From Prosopocoilus inquinatus (lineage: Eukaryota > Arthropoda > Insecta > Coleoptera > Lucanidae), in assembly GCA_036172665.1 (NCBI GenBank), contig CM069869.1, forward strand, positions 6,634,001-6,698,000: a stretch of 64,000 nucleotides of DNA. Direction: 5' to 3'. A program made the position numbers and the translations under genes. How positions within the stretch are numbered: position 1 is the first letter of the stretch; every line of letters starts with the position of its first letter. The notes under the pieces were generated by a model. The model searched no databases. It worked only from the letters and a program-made list of their open reading frames with translations, and was not told where the DNA came from. Below are positions 34,063 through 45,916 of this stretch, piece after piece.

Positions 34063-35002
34063 ATGCTGTCCAAAAATTACGTAAAGTTCTTTATTGTGTT
34101 CTTCATTTTGGTAAGTAAAGGTGCGTCCAGACTAGGCAAGCAGTAGACGTCGGTTTCTCAAAAAAAATGTGTTCGCCAACAGTGTGTGTACGCTTTAAAT
34201 ATGGAGACATTCAGTTACAATTAAAATTTACAGAAAACTGTCTTTTAAAAAAAAAACCAACGAAATAGAATTGAAAAAAAAATTTATTTAAATCCAAATT
34301 AAATGCTAAGCGAACGCCTAAGCAACTTGCAACTTGGATATCTATTTCCAAATTTTTAGATGCTCATAGTCTGGATTATTTTAAGAATATTGTCGAAAAA
34401 ACTCCAGCTAATTTATTTCTCCATTTTCTTCATCAGGAAACCAGTTTACCCCAAAATATCGCCCTGGACTTTATAACAGAAGCTAATTTTAACTACACCG
34501 TAGGTAATCACGATGTTACATTTAAAAATGAAAAGTCTCTGCCATTGAATGTTTTTAACCGTAGCGTATTACCAAGTGGTCTTTGTTGCTTTCCTTTCGG
34601 ACAATTCCTCGACTTTTTGGACGGCTTACAGTCTCATAAGTGATGATGTACAGGAAAGATTTTATAGAAATGTATACTCGGCTATTAGAGAGGTAAAATG
34701 TCCCAAAGAAGAATCCATATGCAAGAGGTACAACATAGAAAATGATTCTATATTAAAAGTTTTTATATCTGGTGAAGAATATGATACGCTTGTCGGTCCG
34801 ATAACATCGGAAAGTTTGCTCAATTTCATCGACGAATATCTGAGCGACGAAATACATGTAGGTTCTGGAGGCGGTATTTGTAGTGATCTTGAAGAAAACG
34901 AAGAAGAAGAAAAAGAAGAAGAAAAAAAAGAAGAAGAAGAAAAAGAAGAAGAAGACGAACAAGTCGAAGTGGATCGTCTTTTCCCGATAAATCTACCACA
35001 AG
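34063..35002 (+). CDS. Secreted/ER thioredoxin-fold-like protein lacking CxxC, 5-prime exons
   Basis: Best model: exon 1 34063-34120 (donor AAAG|GTGCGT; GTAAGT at 34111 is an alternative that breaks the frame), exon 2 34360-34503, exon 3 34565-35002 (or from 34577). Exon 1 encodes a hydrophobic signal-like N-terminus (YVKFFIVFFIL). Exon 2 has PANLFLHFLHQETSLPQN, and exon 3 has VVFVAFLSDNSSTFW and ILKVFISGEEYDTLVG. Both look like thioredoxin-fold beta-alpha units in which the WCxxC region has lost its cysteines. A run of Glu/Lys (about 34891-34960) follows. Exon 3 ends at CAAG|GTAAGT in phase 1, so the protein continues. The exon at 50705 fits in phase, giving 352 aa in total. The gene is not recognised as a named family. 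A relationship to the ERp44-like gene at 20177 is inferred from fold and proximity. Confidence 0.6.
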
Positions 35003-35436
35003 GTAAGTAGCCAAAATCTCTCTTCATTTCAAACTGAAGTCATCGACAAACCGGCCCGGTACAGCCTGAAAAAATATCCTCTTCCACAAGATATTATTCA
35101 GCGCCGTTATTCCAGTCTATAAAGAAACATAAACAGCTGAAACGGGAATAAATATAATTATATCATTGCCAATGACGACTCGAGAAGCAGACGTCTACCA
35201 GGTTTAAGAGCGTTACATGTAGTTACGGCTTGGAAACTGCTTTTCAGGAAACACCCTGTACATTGAGTTTTAAATCGCATTTATCCTTGAATGCACAATG
35301 TTAAGAAATTGTGTGTGCTCGAAAAACTTCATGCCGCGCCTATTTAGTCTGCCTTTATTGCATTAAAAATGATTTTCTCTTACCTTCATCGCCGTCGCAA
35401 GATTTAATTTAATTTAGCACGTAAATGGAATCACGC
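35003..35436. other. Start of long intron, no gene seen
   Basis: If the downstream exon at 50705 belongs to the same gene, this begins a 15.7-kb intron. A CAGGGTGTTTCC-type end (inverse, at about 35255) lies here, but its partner is doubtful. Confidence 0.4.
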
Positions 35437-35469
35437 TATGTGGTGCAACTCAAACATTTTTTGCATTCT

Positions 35470-36230
35470 TTTAAAATACAGTGTGCAAATAACAAAAAAC
35501 CTCAATATAAGTACACGAAATGCTACCTTCTGCGGGGTATTTTTTGGTGGCTACCGTATCATAGCCAAAAAATTTCAGGTAGACCACTTGTTTGGAACTG
35601 CTGAAATGTGCGAGGAAGATAGAAAGGTCAACATCGTCTTCCTCTCGGTATGAACACGCCCACCGATACCGCACTCGATCTTCAACGCAGCGTTTCGTAA
35701 TAATAATCACTGATATCGTCTATTAATTATTTTATTTAAAATTTTAATTCACTGAGCGAAGTAATATGTTTATACAATGTCAACTATCGATGAATAAATC
35801 CGAAAATTTATGCACCAAGCATAGGCAAGCGCTTTAAAAAATGTTCTTCCTTCACCCTTTTACGTAAATAAACTTTTGCTATAATCTCGCTGCCAGCTAT
35901 GAAAGTATTACTACTTATGGTCCATGGAAAAAAAAGTAAATGACAGATTTTGATAAGTATATTAAAAATAATATGGAATGAGAAATTACAATTTGTTTGT
36001 ATCTCGCTTTTAATTTGTTCGGCAATTAAGAACCGCAGCTTCTCGAATTGCTCTAGTTTTCAATTTAAAAATGCTTAAACTTGTAATGACTTGCAGTGAA
36101 GTTAATTTCAATTACAGCAATCCAGGCACACTGTAAACGTTTTGAGTGACCAGTTCATCGGGGCGGCTGATTTGCGTAGTTCATGCTCAAGATCAAGTGA
36201 AATACTGATCATAGACAATACTAATATAGA
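35470..36230 (+). repeat. Dispersed repeat, inverted partner of 8095-8845
   Basis: Matches the minus strand of the repeat in CCT4 intron 9, for example GGAACTGCTGAAATGTGCGA, AACGCAGCGTTTCGTAAT and GCCAGCTATGAAA. Short frames shared by the two copies are broken by different stops. Confidence 0.7.
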
Positions 36231-37035
36231 TAAAACAGTCTCGTAAAGAAGACGAAAACATAAACCACGCCATCTGGCCAGTATGAAGAAACTATTTTCA
36301 AAAAATAAAATAAAATTTTTATGCTTATTTTAATAAAATGTCTCAAAATACACGCAAGTATATTATAACAAGATCTGTTAAAATGTATGCAAATTTACCT
36401 GTATGTCAAAGAATACATGTGAATTGCATGCAATTTATGTGTAATTATAGGTAGGTAATCAATTTTACTTGGAAATCTTCTTCTGTATTTATTGCTTTTT
36501 ATTCAATACAATATCAACAGATTAATTGAGAGTTTAGGCCTAGTCTGGGCAAGAGCGACAGCTAAAAAGTATCTCTGTTAATTTCTTCAATAAGTTTTCT
36601 GATTTTATGAAGTTCTACTCTTTGAGTATTGCTATTACCAAACGGCCGTAGTTTATTTAAATTCTAAGAGCAACTAGTTATGACATCAAAAAGGTAAGAA
36701 CAGTGAACACTCAACATAAGTAAGGGAAAAATTTGTAGGATACTTCAAGTCAAGTAATCAAAATTCAAAATTATTCAAATATATGTATTTATAACATTAC
36801 ATTACACTTTACAATATTATATTCAGCGTTAACAGACAGAATTTGAAATATTTACAATTTGTCTGAATAAAAATGTGTTTATGGTTTCAGTTTGTTATAC
36901 GCGGTGAATCTTAAAGCTACACGTAATGTAAAGAAACATGATTATAAACATTTCGAACATTTTGTTGTTGGGATCCGCACAACAACAGTTCAAAGCACAG
37001 TTTTCCTAACCCTGGAAAAAAAATCGTTATTTGAA
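36231..37035. other. AT-rich stretch without recognised features
   Basis: No coding sequence or clear repeat ends were seen. Confidence 0.5.
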
Positions 37036-37080
37036 AAATGATAATTGAAATTAACCTCCGCCCACAATAAATATTATATA

Positions 37081-37123
37081 CGTAGATACGTGTTTCGACA
37101 GCTAAGCTGCCATCTTCAGTACG
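37081..37123 (-). ncRNA. Hammerhead-ribozyme-like motif of Penelope-like element
   Basis: Minus strand: CGTA, CTGAAGA, one T, stem GGCAGC/GCTGTC with loop TTA, GAAA, CACGTATC (candidate AUC cleavage triplet), then TACG pairing with the initial CGTA as stem I. Hammerheads are known in the repeats of Penelope-like elements (established knowledge). Stem III is very short, as reported for such motifs. Confidence 0.6.
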
Positions 37124-37228
37124 CTGCCAATCTAAAAGCACGAAAAATATCTAAAAACAACCTAATCATTCTAATAAAATCATAAAAATGTTAAAACTAA
37201 CAACAATCAAATCATCCTAAAAGATATA

Positions 37229-39061
37229 CAGGGTTGGTATAAAGTATGGATCCATCGAAATATCTCGGAAGTGGAATTTGACGATTTTAATGAAATTTTG
37301 TACATGCAGATAGAAACAAATGGCGCATGCGAGAGGCTGATTTTTGTTTCCATTAAACTTCCGGTTTAGTCGGAAACGGCACGAACTTTTTTATTTTAAA
37401 TAGAACACTCTGTATAATTTTACGTATTTTGATACTCCTCTGCCTTCTGCATCCATTAATATCAGGTTTCTTACCTTTATCTTTAGTCTTTAGCCAAAAA
37501 GATAACCTTTTAGTTTTCCCAAAATATACCTCTTTGTCTAGTAGCCGGTGGAATTGATAGTTATTTTATTGTCAGCAACATCTGTCAGTATCAATTCCTA
37601 CATCGGAAATGTTTCATTTAAGTGAAAAAGAACGGATTGAAATCTTAATGATGATCGGTTTTGGTGATCGTGTTAGAACTCATCAAGAAGTTTGCGACTT
37701 ATTTAACGGTTTACACCCAGAACGAAATCCTATAACGCGCTCGGTTGTTGGTAAAACACTACAATTTGAATGGGACAGTGAAAAATTTGCCAAAAAGTGG
37801 AAGACCAAAGACCGCAACTAACGCAATTGTTAGTGAAAATATTGCTGCAGAACTGGAAGAGTCACCTCAAACTTCTACCACATTTCTTGCATTACACCAT
37901 GGAATAAGTCGTCGTTCTGTAGCCAAAGTATTGAAACGCGGAAAATACCACCCTTATAAAGTCCACCTGATCCAAGAACAGTCAGAAGATGATTACGATC
38001 GTCGAGTAGAATTTTGCGAAAGAATGATGGAAATTTGTAATAGCGACGAGCATTTTGCAACTAATTTGGTATTTTCGGACGAGGCAACTTTCTATTTAAA
38101 TGGTTCTGTAAATCGCCATAATTTACGATATTGGTCTGTCGATAATCCTAACTTATTGCATGAAGCACGTACTCAATACCCAGAAAAGTTGAATGTGTGG
38201 GCTGGAATTGTAAGGAATAGGCTTATTGGTCCATTTTTTATTAATGGTACACTGACCGGGGCGAAGTATTTGGAACTTTTAAACAATGAAATTATTCCTG
38301 CTCTTCAAGAAAATGGACTGCTTCCTCAAAATCTTTGGTTTCAGCGAGATGGAGCGCCTCCGCACTATGATAGACGAGTTAGGGATTTTTTGAATGTAAC
38401 ATTTCCCAATCGATGGATTGGTCGTAGAGGGTTTATTGAATGGCCCGCCCGCTCGCTCCCCAGATCTTAATCCTATGGATTTTTTTCTATGGGGATATTT
38501 AAAATCAGCTGTTTACGTGAGACGTCCAAATAATTTGCAAGAATTGAGGCAAAGGATATTGGATGAATGTAATTTAATTCGTAGGGAAGTTTTCGCAAAT
38601 GTGTCTCAGGGATTTGTTCATAGACTCGCTTAATGCCAAGAAGTAAATGGCCAACATTTTGAACACTTAAAATAACAAAATGTAGTTCTTTTGCTCTTTA
38701 ATAATATATGAAAACCATTGCAAATACAAAAAAAATAAACAAAAAAGAAATAAATTAATATAGTTTAGAGCCAATAATTAAAAAGCTATCTTTTCGGCTA
38801 GAGACTAGAGATAAAGGTAAGAAACCTGATATTAATGGATGCAGAAGGCAGAGGAGTATCAAAATACGTAAAATTGTACAGAGTGTTCTGTTTAAAATAA
38901 AAAAGTTCGTGCCATTTCCGGCTAAACCGGAAGTTTAATGGAAACAAAAATCAGCCCCTCGCGTGCGCCATTTGTTTCCATCTGCATGTACAAAATTTCA
39001 TTAAAATCGTCAATTCCACTTCCGAGATATTTCGATGGATCCATACTTTATCCCAACCCTG
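37229..39061 (+). mobile_element. Tc1/mariner-superfamily transposon, copy 2, inside Penelope copy
   Basis: Long inverted repeats (about 37229-37514 and 38776-39061) start CAGGGTTGGTATAAAGTATG and end CTTTATCCCAACCCTG. TATA lies on the left; the right flank reads CATA, so one TA has mutated. The interrupted sequence is the Penelope-like 3-prime region, intact in the plus copy at about 41578-41602, which fixes the insertion point. 1833 bp with one transposase pseudogene. Confidence 0.95.
37609..38675 (+). pseudogene. Mariner-superfamily transposase, frameshifted
   Basis: Begins MFHLSEKERIEILMMIGFGD, clearly homologous to copy 1. The DDE motifs are SDEATF, RDGAPPH and SPDLNPMDFFLWG, again with about 36 residues between the second and third aspartates. 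Lesions are a frameshift near 37750 (just after NPITRSVV), a 4-bp tandem duplication CGCTCGCT near 38450 that breaks the third catalytic motif, and a TAA at about 38632 in place of Gln before CQEVNGQHFEHLK. The original stop would be at 38673-38675. Different lesions from copy 1 show independent decay. Confidence 0.92.
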
Positions 39062-40500
39062 CATACGTATAAATGTAAGTAAATATAAATTAATATGTAA
39101 AGATCGAAAATTAACGATCAGAAAAACCTTACAAATAAGAGCTAACCAAACAACACGGAAATACGGAAATAAATAGTCCAAACACCCGAAAAAACTTCTT
39201 ATTCTAACGAATAAATAAGTATATAATTCCCTGTTATTTGATACCTAAAAATCCTGAAAATAAAATAAAATATTATGTATAAATCATCAAAAAGCAACCT
39301 ACAGATGAGAGCAAATCACACTCACACACCACAAGTTAAGAGCACTTTAGGAAAATTTTATCTCGGAGAATCCTCTCCTTATCAAAAATCCAGTGCAAAT
39401 GCGCTTAAATGTCTCTAAAACCCCTTTATATATGATTTAGGTAGCGACATCTGGCGGATGATTTTTGACATAACAAGTACGACATCTAGCGGTCAATTTT
39501 TGACTTAAGATCTAAAAAATAATAATAATAATAGTCATAATAGTCATAAATATCTAAATATGAACCGTCAAATAACAACCTACAAATTAGAGTAAATCAA
39601 ATAATACGGAACTAGGTATTGGTCCGTTGTCTGAATTCATTAAATTGTTTTTATTTTTCCGAAAAAAATTACTTTCGTAACCACTTAATTCCCTATTATT
39701 TGAAACTTCCTTAATGAGTTTTAAATTATCCTTAGTAATACTGTGTCCTGTATTGTAAATATGTTGTGCAACACTTGATTTCTGAAACCCATTGTACCTG
39801 TAGTGACTTAAATGTTCCTTAAAACGTGTTAATATATTTCTTTTTGTTTGTCCAATATATTTACTAGTATGCTCGTTACACTTAATTTCATAAATTCCAG
39901 ATTTCTGTGCAACATCAACTTTATCTTTCGGGTTACCCAATAAATTCTTTATGGTATCGTTAGTTGAAAAACCTAATCGTAAGTTGTGGGTTTTAAAAAT
40001 ATGTTTTAAACCTTTGGTGCAAAGTGCTAGAATTTTGGACCTGTTTCCTACAGCTATTCATTCTAATTACGGTCGGTGGTTCACGGTGTGGTAAATTAAA
40101 TTTTAAGCCTCTGTTTAGAAAAGCTGTTTCTGTATCATTGAAAGTTTCAGAAGATTGATTAACAACTATGTTTCCTTCTATAGGATCCTTTTCTGCAACA
40201 GATGCAGGTGGTAATAAGGCTTTGAGTTTATTGCGTTGTGTAATATTAATATTTTTTATTTTGTGAGAAATTACCTCTAGCATATTGTTGTAGAACAACA
40301 TCCAATCTGTATGTTCGGCATCACTTAAATTCTTGGTAAGTTTTAAGTGAAGTTGATATTTTTCTAATTCTAATTTGCTACGTTTTTGATACAAATATTT
40401 CATTTCTAAATTGAGCCACTTCAATTTTGCGCTTTGCGTAATTGCATTTTGATATTTGAAAAGAACTTAGATATATTAAAAATGTTGCGGTTCATAACGG

Positions 40501-41778
40501 TTGTACCCCCCAAATAGTAGATAATGTGATTAGGAAGATTAGCTATAGGAAACAGGTCAAAAATTCTAGCACTTTAACGACAACTTCATCTCTAGGAAAA
40601 TTTGTTAAAATGCCTTTCGATCCGTTTTGCACCAAAGGTTTAAAACATATTTTTAAAACCCAAAACTTACGGTTAGGTTTTTCAACTAACAATACCATAA
40701 AGAATTTATTGGGAAACCCGAAAGATAAAGTTGATGTTGAACAGAAATCTGGAATTTATGAAATTAAGTGTAATGAATATACTAGTAAATATATTGAACA
40801 AACAAAAAGAAATATATTAACACGTTTTGAAGAACATTTAAGTCACTACAGGTACAATGGGTTTCAGAAATTAAGTGTTGCACAACATATTTACAATACA
40901 GGACACAGTTTTATTAAGGATAATTTAAAACGCATTAAGGAAGTTTCAAATAATACGGAATGAAATGCTTACGAAAGTATTTTTATTCGGAAAAATAAAA
41001 ACAATTTAATGAATTCAGACAACGGGCCAATACCTAGTTCCGTATTATTTGATTTACTCTAATTTGTAGGTTGTTATTTGACAGTTCATATTTAGATATA
41101 GATGATTATTATGATTATTATTTTTTAGATCTTAAGTCAAAAATTGGCCGCTAGATGCCGTATTTGTTATGTCAAAAATCATCCGCAAGATGTCGCTACC
41201 TAAGTCATATATATAAAGGGGTGTTAGAGACAGTTAAGCGGATTTGCACTGGATATTTGATAAGGAGAGCATTCTCCGAGATAAAATTTTCCTAAAGTGC
41301 TCTTAACTTGGGGTATGTGGGTGTGATTTGCTCTCATCTGTAGGTTGATTTTTGACGATTTATACATAATATATATATATATTATTTTATTTTCAGGATT
41401 TTTAGCTATCAAATAACAGGGAATTATATACTTATTTATTCGTTAGAATAAGAAGTTTTTTCGGATCTTTGGACTATTTATTTCCGTATTTCCGTGTTGC
41501 TTGGTTAGAACTTATTTGTAAGATTTTTCTGATGGTTCATTTTAGATCTTTACATATTAATTTATATTTACTTACATTTATACATGTAAATCTTTTAGGA
41601 TGATTTGATTGTTGTTAGTTTTAACATTTTTATGATTTTATCAGGATGATTAGGTTGTTTTTAGATCTTTTTAGTGCTTTTAAGTTGGTATCGTACTGAA
41701 GATGACAGCTTAGCTGCCGAAATACGTGTCTATTGATATAAAAATTATTGTGGGCGGAGGTTAATTTCAATTATTTCT
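40501..41778 (+). pseudogene. Penelope-like retroelement, plus-strand copy, 5-prime truncated
   Basis: Encodes only the C-terminal part: GKFVKMPFDPFCTKGLKHIF, then SGIYEIKC, KYIEQTKRN and RFEEHLSHYR. The YIG motif has become YIE and the frame stops at about 40962, so the nuclease is dead. The 3-prime region matches the minus-strand copy through GGCGGAGGTTAATTTC and includes a hammerhead-like motif (41692-41734). The two copies lie head to head with a junction near 40500, making an inverted repeat several hundred bp to over 1 kb long per arm. Confidence 0.88.
41692..41734 (+). ncRNA. Degenerate hammerhead-like motif, plus copy
   Basis: CTGAAGA, one T, stem GACAGC/GCTGCC with loop TTA, GAAA, TACGTGTC (candidate GUC triplet). 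Stem I pairing (CGTA with TATT) and stem II each have a mismatch, so this copy is probably less active than the one at 37081-37123. Confidence 0.5.
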
Positions 41779-43679
41779 TAAACCACAGTCTCCTTTACTA
41801 TTTTAATTTGAAAAATTGGTGAAAATCTGTGTTTTAAAGATCCATCGCATAATTATTGTGCTCTCTTGTTTAATGAGATGTGTAACACACAACCAGGTCT
41901 GTACTTGAATTGTTGTAGGTTACCGACGAAGGAATACGATTGCAGATCATTGTGAATATTGTAATTTGATTGTGCTTTATAGGTCTTTATGTTGGGTAAA
42001 ACAGCTAATATTTTGTCAAAGGAGTCACAAAACGTTTTGATATTTCTCATATAATAAAACTACAAGTGAAATGAATGTTCGAAAGCAGGATTCCAAATCG
42101 TAACAACTCTCTGTGACCAAGGGGAAAATAATGTAGCTGCTATAAATCAATTAGTCTATGACACCAAAGCCAAGAATTTCAGAGAGCAAAAACACTGCAC
42201 TGACCGCACATTCTGAAATTATTTAAACAAAGATAATATTATTTGATTCCCTACTTGAAAGGAATTTTCTGAACGTACCATCTGCCGTTGTACTAGGACC
42301 AATTTCAGAACAGTCATGTGTTACCTTTGAATGACATGGATTTTATTCACTAACTTTAAAATATACAGGGTGTAATTAAATTAGTTTTACATATTAATAC
42401 CGTAAATTCCTCATCATATAAGAGAATTAATGCTGCAACTACCAAAAGTCTAGCTCAAAAATAAAAAAAATGACCTAGTGGAGGAGTATCTCTTTTGTTT
42501 GAGAAATTTTGGTCGGCCGTGCACAAAAACAACGTTATAAAACAAAATTCCAGCAAAATTCAAGGTCAACTGCTTGATCGCATTTTAAAAGCTTTATGGG
42601 AACACAATAAAATAGAATCATCGACCCATTAAAGACGAGAGTTCAAATTCACAACCTCTCGGTCGCGGCCCATGTGTGCATTATAATTAAAGGAGAACAA
42701 TTTAAATCTGCTTGCATTGATCAGAATTAAATCTGTTTCATTAGATAATCGACAATAATTAGATATTGACATCCTGGTCTTTGTAAACCAATAGTACACG
42801 TGATTTACAGTGCTAATTTCGCGTATTAAAGTAATTAAAAAAATATATTAGTCGCTCTGATTGATTGTCGCTTTGTTAATTATTTCCACTAACGAATACG
42901 TTTCTTCGTAGTTCGAGTGCGATGACGCTTTATTGTTTTGGTTCCACAAACTAATAAAAGCGATGACTGCATTCAATAATGATTTTCCGAAATGCAGAAA
43001 GAAAAGACATTCTTAAACATTTTGCGCAATAAGGAAATAACAATGCAGTTTATTGACGACCAGCAAATAAAGTACACGATGAATACGTATGAATTAGTAA
43101 AATAATTTTAGAAAATGGAATTTTTAATTTTTATTTATTTTTACAGTTTTGTGAGCAGAAAACTAATAACAATTACGTGAAAATTGAGAAAATAGATTAA
43201 TTTAATAAGCAACGCGATGGATATTTATAATTCTATTCCGTTATGGAATTACATAAGCGATGATTTTAACCCAGTGCCCTTCAGTTCGATGACGCTTTAT
43301 TGTTTTACGACGTTTTATGATGCGCTTGTAGATAAACTGATACACGGCCAGTCAGAGGTTTTCAAACAAAAAGTTTCCGGGCTCTGGGGGGGTTTTAATT
43401 TCTTTAATTTTTCACCAATAAAATTCATATTTGCAGAAATCACTTTCTTAAGTGATAAAGAACTTACAGTTTTAATATGTGAAACTTATTTAATTTCAGG
43501 CTGTATGTATATTAAAAAAAATCTCTTTATCAAACGCATTTTCTGTTTAAAATTAATAAACTCCACAAAAGTCACAACCGTCCAATTCCAATACTATTTT
43601 AAATTACACACAGTGTACAGTAGTTATCTAAAAGTTACCTGGTTTAGCTTTAAAATTTTATTTTTATTTTATTACTATA
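41779..43679. other. Intergenic
   Basis: A single CAGGGTGTAATTAAATT end occurs near 42366 without a recognised partner. GATGACGCTTTATTGTTT occurs at about 42920 and 43287 as a local duplication. A 173-codon open frame starting 43217 has no recognisable domain and its end runs into a transposon at 43680. Confidence 0.5.
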
Positions 43680-44771
43680 CAGGGTGGGCCAACAGTGCGT
43701 GGGCGGAAGATTGTGGAGTTACTATTTTTGATTTTTGAAATCTGTGTGCGCAATATCATACATATCGGTTAGGGACATAATCCAAAATTATTTAGACTTA
43801 TACAGAGTGTTACGTAAGCGTGTGACGACCCTAACATATGTTTCTTTAAATGGAACGCCCTATATATTATTGCACTATTGGATGTCTCATTATCAGTGGA
43901 CGAAAATAATACAAGGTTTTATGACCTAAGGTTTATAGTTTTCGAGATATTGACAATTTACCGGTAAAAAATGGCAAAATATGTTATTCCATAAATTAGT
44001 TATTTTGAAATATTTTGCTTTGAATTTTGGTGGATACATTATTTAACTATTAGAAAACAGAAATGTGTATTCAAATCGAAATTTTTCCGGGCACTTTACA
44101 CAGGGTGATGCATTGTTATGTTAAGAACCTATGAGTTCAATCGTTGCCATTCATGGTGATATATTGCAGGTTTAAATATTTGCGCACAGTAATAGAACAC
44201 CCTGTATTATGTATACATTGTATTTTAATACCGTATACTCTGCGTCCACATTTCGATTGGCATCTCGGTTATTAGAAGCAACGGTTAAATGGAGAATGTT
44301 TTGCAAACTTCAATGCTCGGAGCAAAGCTCATTTCAAATATAACGTAATTTTTTTACTTTAAAATAATTTAAGAAAGCCAGAATTTGACGATTTCAATAT
44401 TCCTCCATAACTCGATAACACCTGATGTGACCTCTTCTAAATTTTACATTGTTCAGACACTTCTTTAAGTTTTTGATGCAAAATATGGCACCCATATTAG
44501 ATTTTTGGTTAGTTAGATAGTCTTTAAAAAGAGCTTTTCAATGATGTATAACATACACGAAAAAATTTTATTTTTAGGGGAGATATTAACAATAACATAA
44601 ATTAATCTCTTACGAAATTAGTAGGCTATGAACACTTTTAGAATAATTAGAAACAGAACTTTGAAGTCTTCTATTTCCTTAAATAAATGAAAGTGGGTCA
44701 AGGATATTTTTTTCTTAAAATTATGTGCTTTCGTAGGGTAAAGCTTGTCAGTGAGCTAATAAATCACCTTG
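43680..44771. mobile_element. CAGGGTGGGCCAA element, second copy
   Basis: TA|CAGGGTGGGCCAACAGTGCG at the left and AAATCACCTTG|CA at the right. Left-end similarity to 9590 and right-end similarity to 11669 make it a shorter relative of the element in CCT4 intron 7. An internal CACAGGGTGATGC at about 44099 marks a second unit. Non-coding. Confidence 0.6.
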
Positions 44772-44859
44772 CACAAATCAATCTTGGATAAATGGATTCT
44801 TTTTTTGCTCGATTTTTACTCGAAACCATATTTAACATACACGATATGAATCGATTCAA

Positions 44860-45115
44860 AAATCGATGCTTTTGACAAAAAATCGGCATCCCTAGTACTG
44901 ACCCTACTTCGGCTTCGGATCGTAATTGAAGAGGCGGTCACGTTCCACTTTTAGCTACGACAGCAGTTCTCAAACGGTTTAGTGAAAATCTGCCACTGCA
45001 TTTTTCTCGAAAACTATTACATTTATGTTAAGAACATATTAGTTCAATCGTTGCCATTCATGGTGATATATTGCAGATTTAAATATTTGCACACGATAAA
45101 AGAACACCCAGTATA
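44860..45115. repeat. Repeat ends shared with 7920-8060 and 44130-44220
   Basis: CAGTTCTCAAACGGTTTAGTG matches the inverse at 8020-8040. The block ATCGTTGCCATTCATGGTGA followed by ATATTGCAG recurs at 44145 and 45050, and inverted at about 7935-7965. AATCGGCATCCCTAG at 44882-44896 is a transposon terminus of hAT style. Confidence 0.55.
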
Positions 45116-45916
45116 ACTGCCATAAACTATAGTAAAATTCTCGATATGTCGGCCTGAAATAAACAATACCGTCTGGAGTTTCTATTTTTAGATATAATTG
45201 CGTCATCTTTTGCAATCGTCTGTAAGTGCAGCTCATATTTTCTGTGAGAATAACCAAATTATTCAGTCCACGCGGCCATAAAATGCCGCCGACGTCTACT
45301 TTTTTGCGTGACTGGATCATGACAATTACAGTTTTTTTTGCGAGTAGTTACTGTTACTTCGACGGAGAGATTAAATTGCGTTCACACTCGACCTTTAACG
45401 CTATTGATCTTTCTTTATTTCATTTTATACTCGGTTGGCTGGTTCCTGCTGTTGTCACGACGTTTCCGATTCGTTCAGACCCTCCTCTCTGTACCGTTTA
45501 TTGCTTAGTAATTATTTATGGGAGACATTGCCGACATTTAACATAGATCGAGTTTCAAACTGATATAAAAGCTGTTCAATTACCATCACATTGTAAACAT
45601 TTTATACAGGGAAATGAAATTAAATTGGTATACTTTTATTTTTATTTTATTTTTTTAATTATACTTTGTATTTATTAAAATAACTCATTACTTTGATTAT
45701 TTCATAGTTAACAAGATAAAAGGGTCGATTTCGAATATGTTTTTCCGCTACCTTTTGATAACAGTTCCTTCTTTATTGCCTAATAATCTTGAATTTCACG
45801 GTAGGTAAATTCAGTTAAAAAAAATCTGTGAATTACATTTCATTTTTAAAGCATCATTGCGTTTGAAACTTGAATGGCGCAGGCGTGGGCGCCATGTTTA
45901 CGTGACGTCATATCAT
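45116..45916. other. Non-repetitive stretch, possible exon uncertain
   Basis: The minus strand has an open frame starting at 45320 (MIQSRKKVDVGGILWPRGLN) with relatively balanced codon use up to the repeat boundary at about 45115. No family was recognised and no splice structure could be established. Confidence 0.3.

Larger units (their letters stand above)
37036..40500 (-). pseudogene. Penelope-like retroelement, minus-strand copy, internally deleted
   Basis: Reading 5-prime to 3-prime on the minus strand: an N-terminal region (40424-39993; LNRGLKFNLPHREPP near its end), then directly a C-terminal region with TKGLKHIFK-type sequence and a GIY-YIG endonuclease (39940-39587). The endonuclease shows SGIYEIKC, KYIGQTKRN and RFKEHLSHYR. 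The reverse-transcriptase domain that normally lies between is deleted. A 3-prime region with a hammerhead-like motif follows (37081-37123) and homology with the plus-strand copy ends near 37036. A mariner-superfamily element is inserted at 37229-39061. Penelope-like elements use a GIY-YIG nuclease for target-primed insertion; this copy is inactive. Confidence 0.9.

Noticed and set aside
34662..35027. Minus-strand Ser/Phe-rich frames opposite the Glu-rich exon
   Set aside because: They result from the reverse complement of GAA repeats (TTC), not from a gene.
43217..43738. 173-codon open frame
   Set aside because: No domain or codon signal; its last residues lie inside the transposon end at 43680 and it contains long Phe/Lys/Asn-rich runs expected from AT-rich DNA.
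45120..45320. Possible first exon on the minus strand (MIQSRKK...)
   Set aside because: Codon use looks more gene-like than its surroundings, but no family, splice donor or downstream exon could be assigned, so it is not called as a gene.
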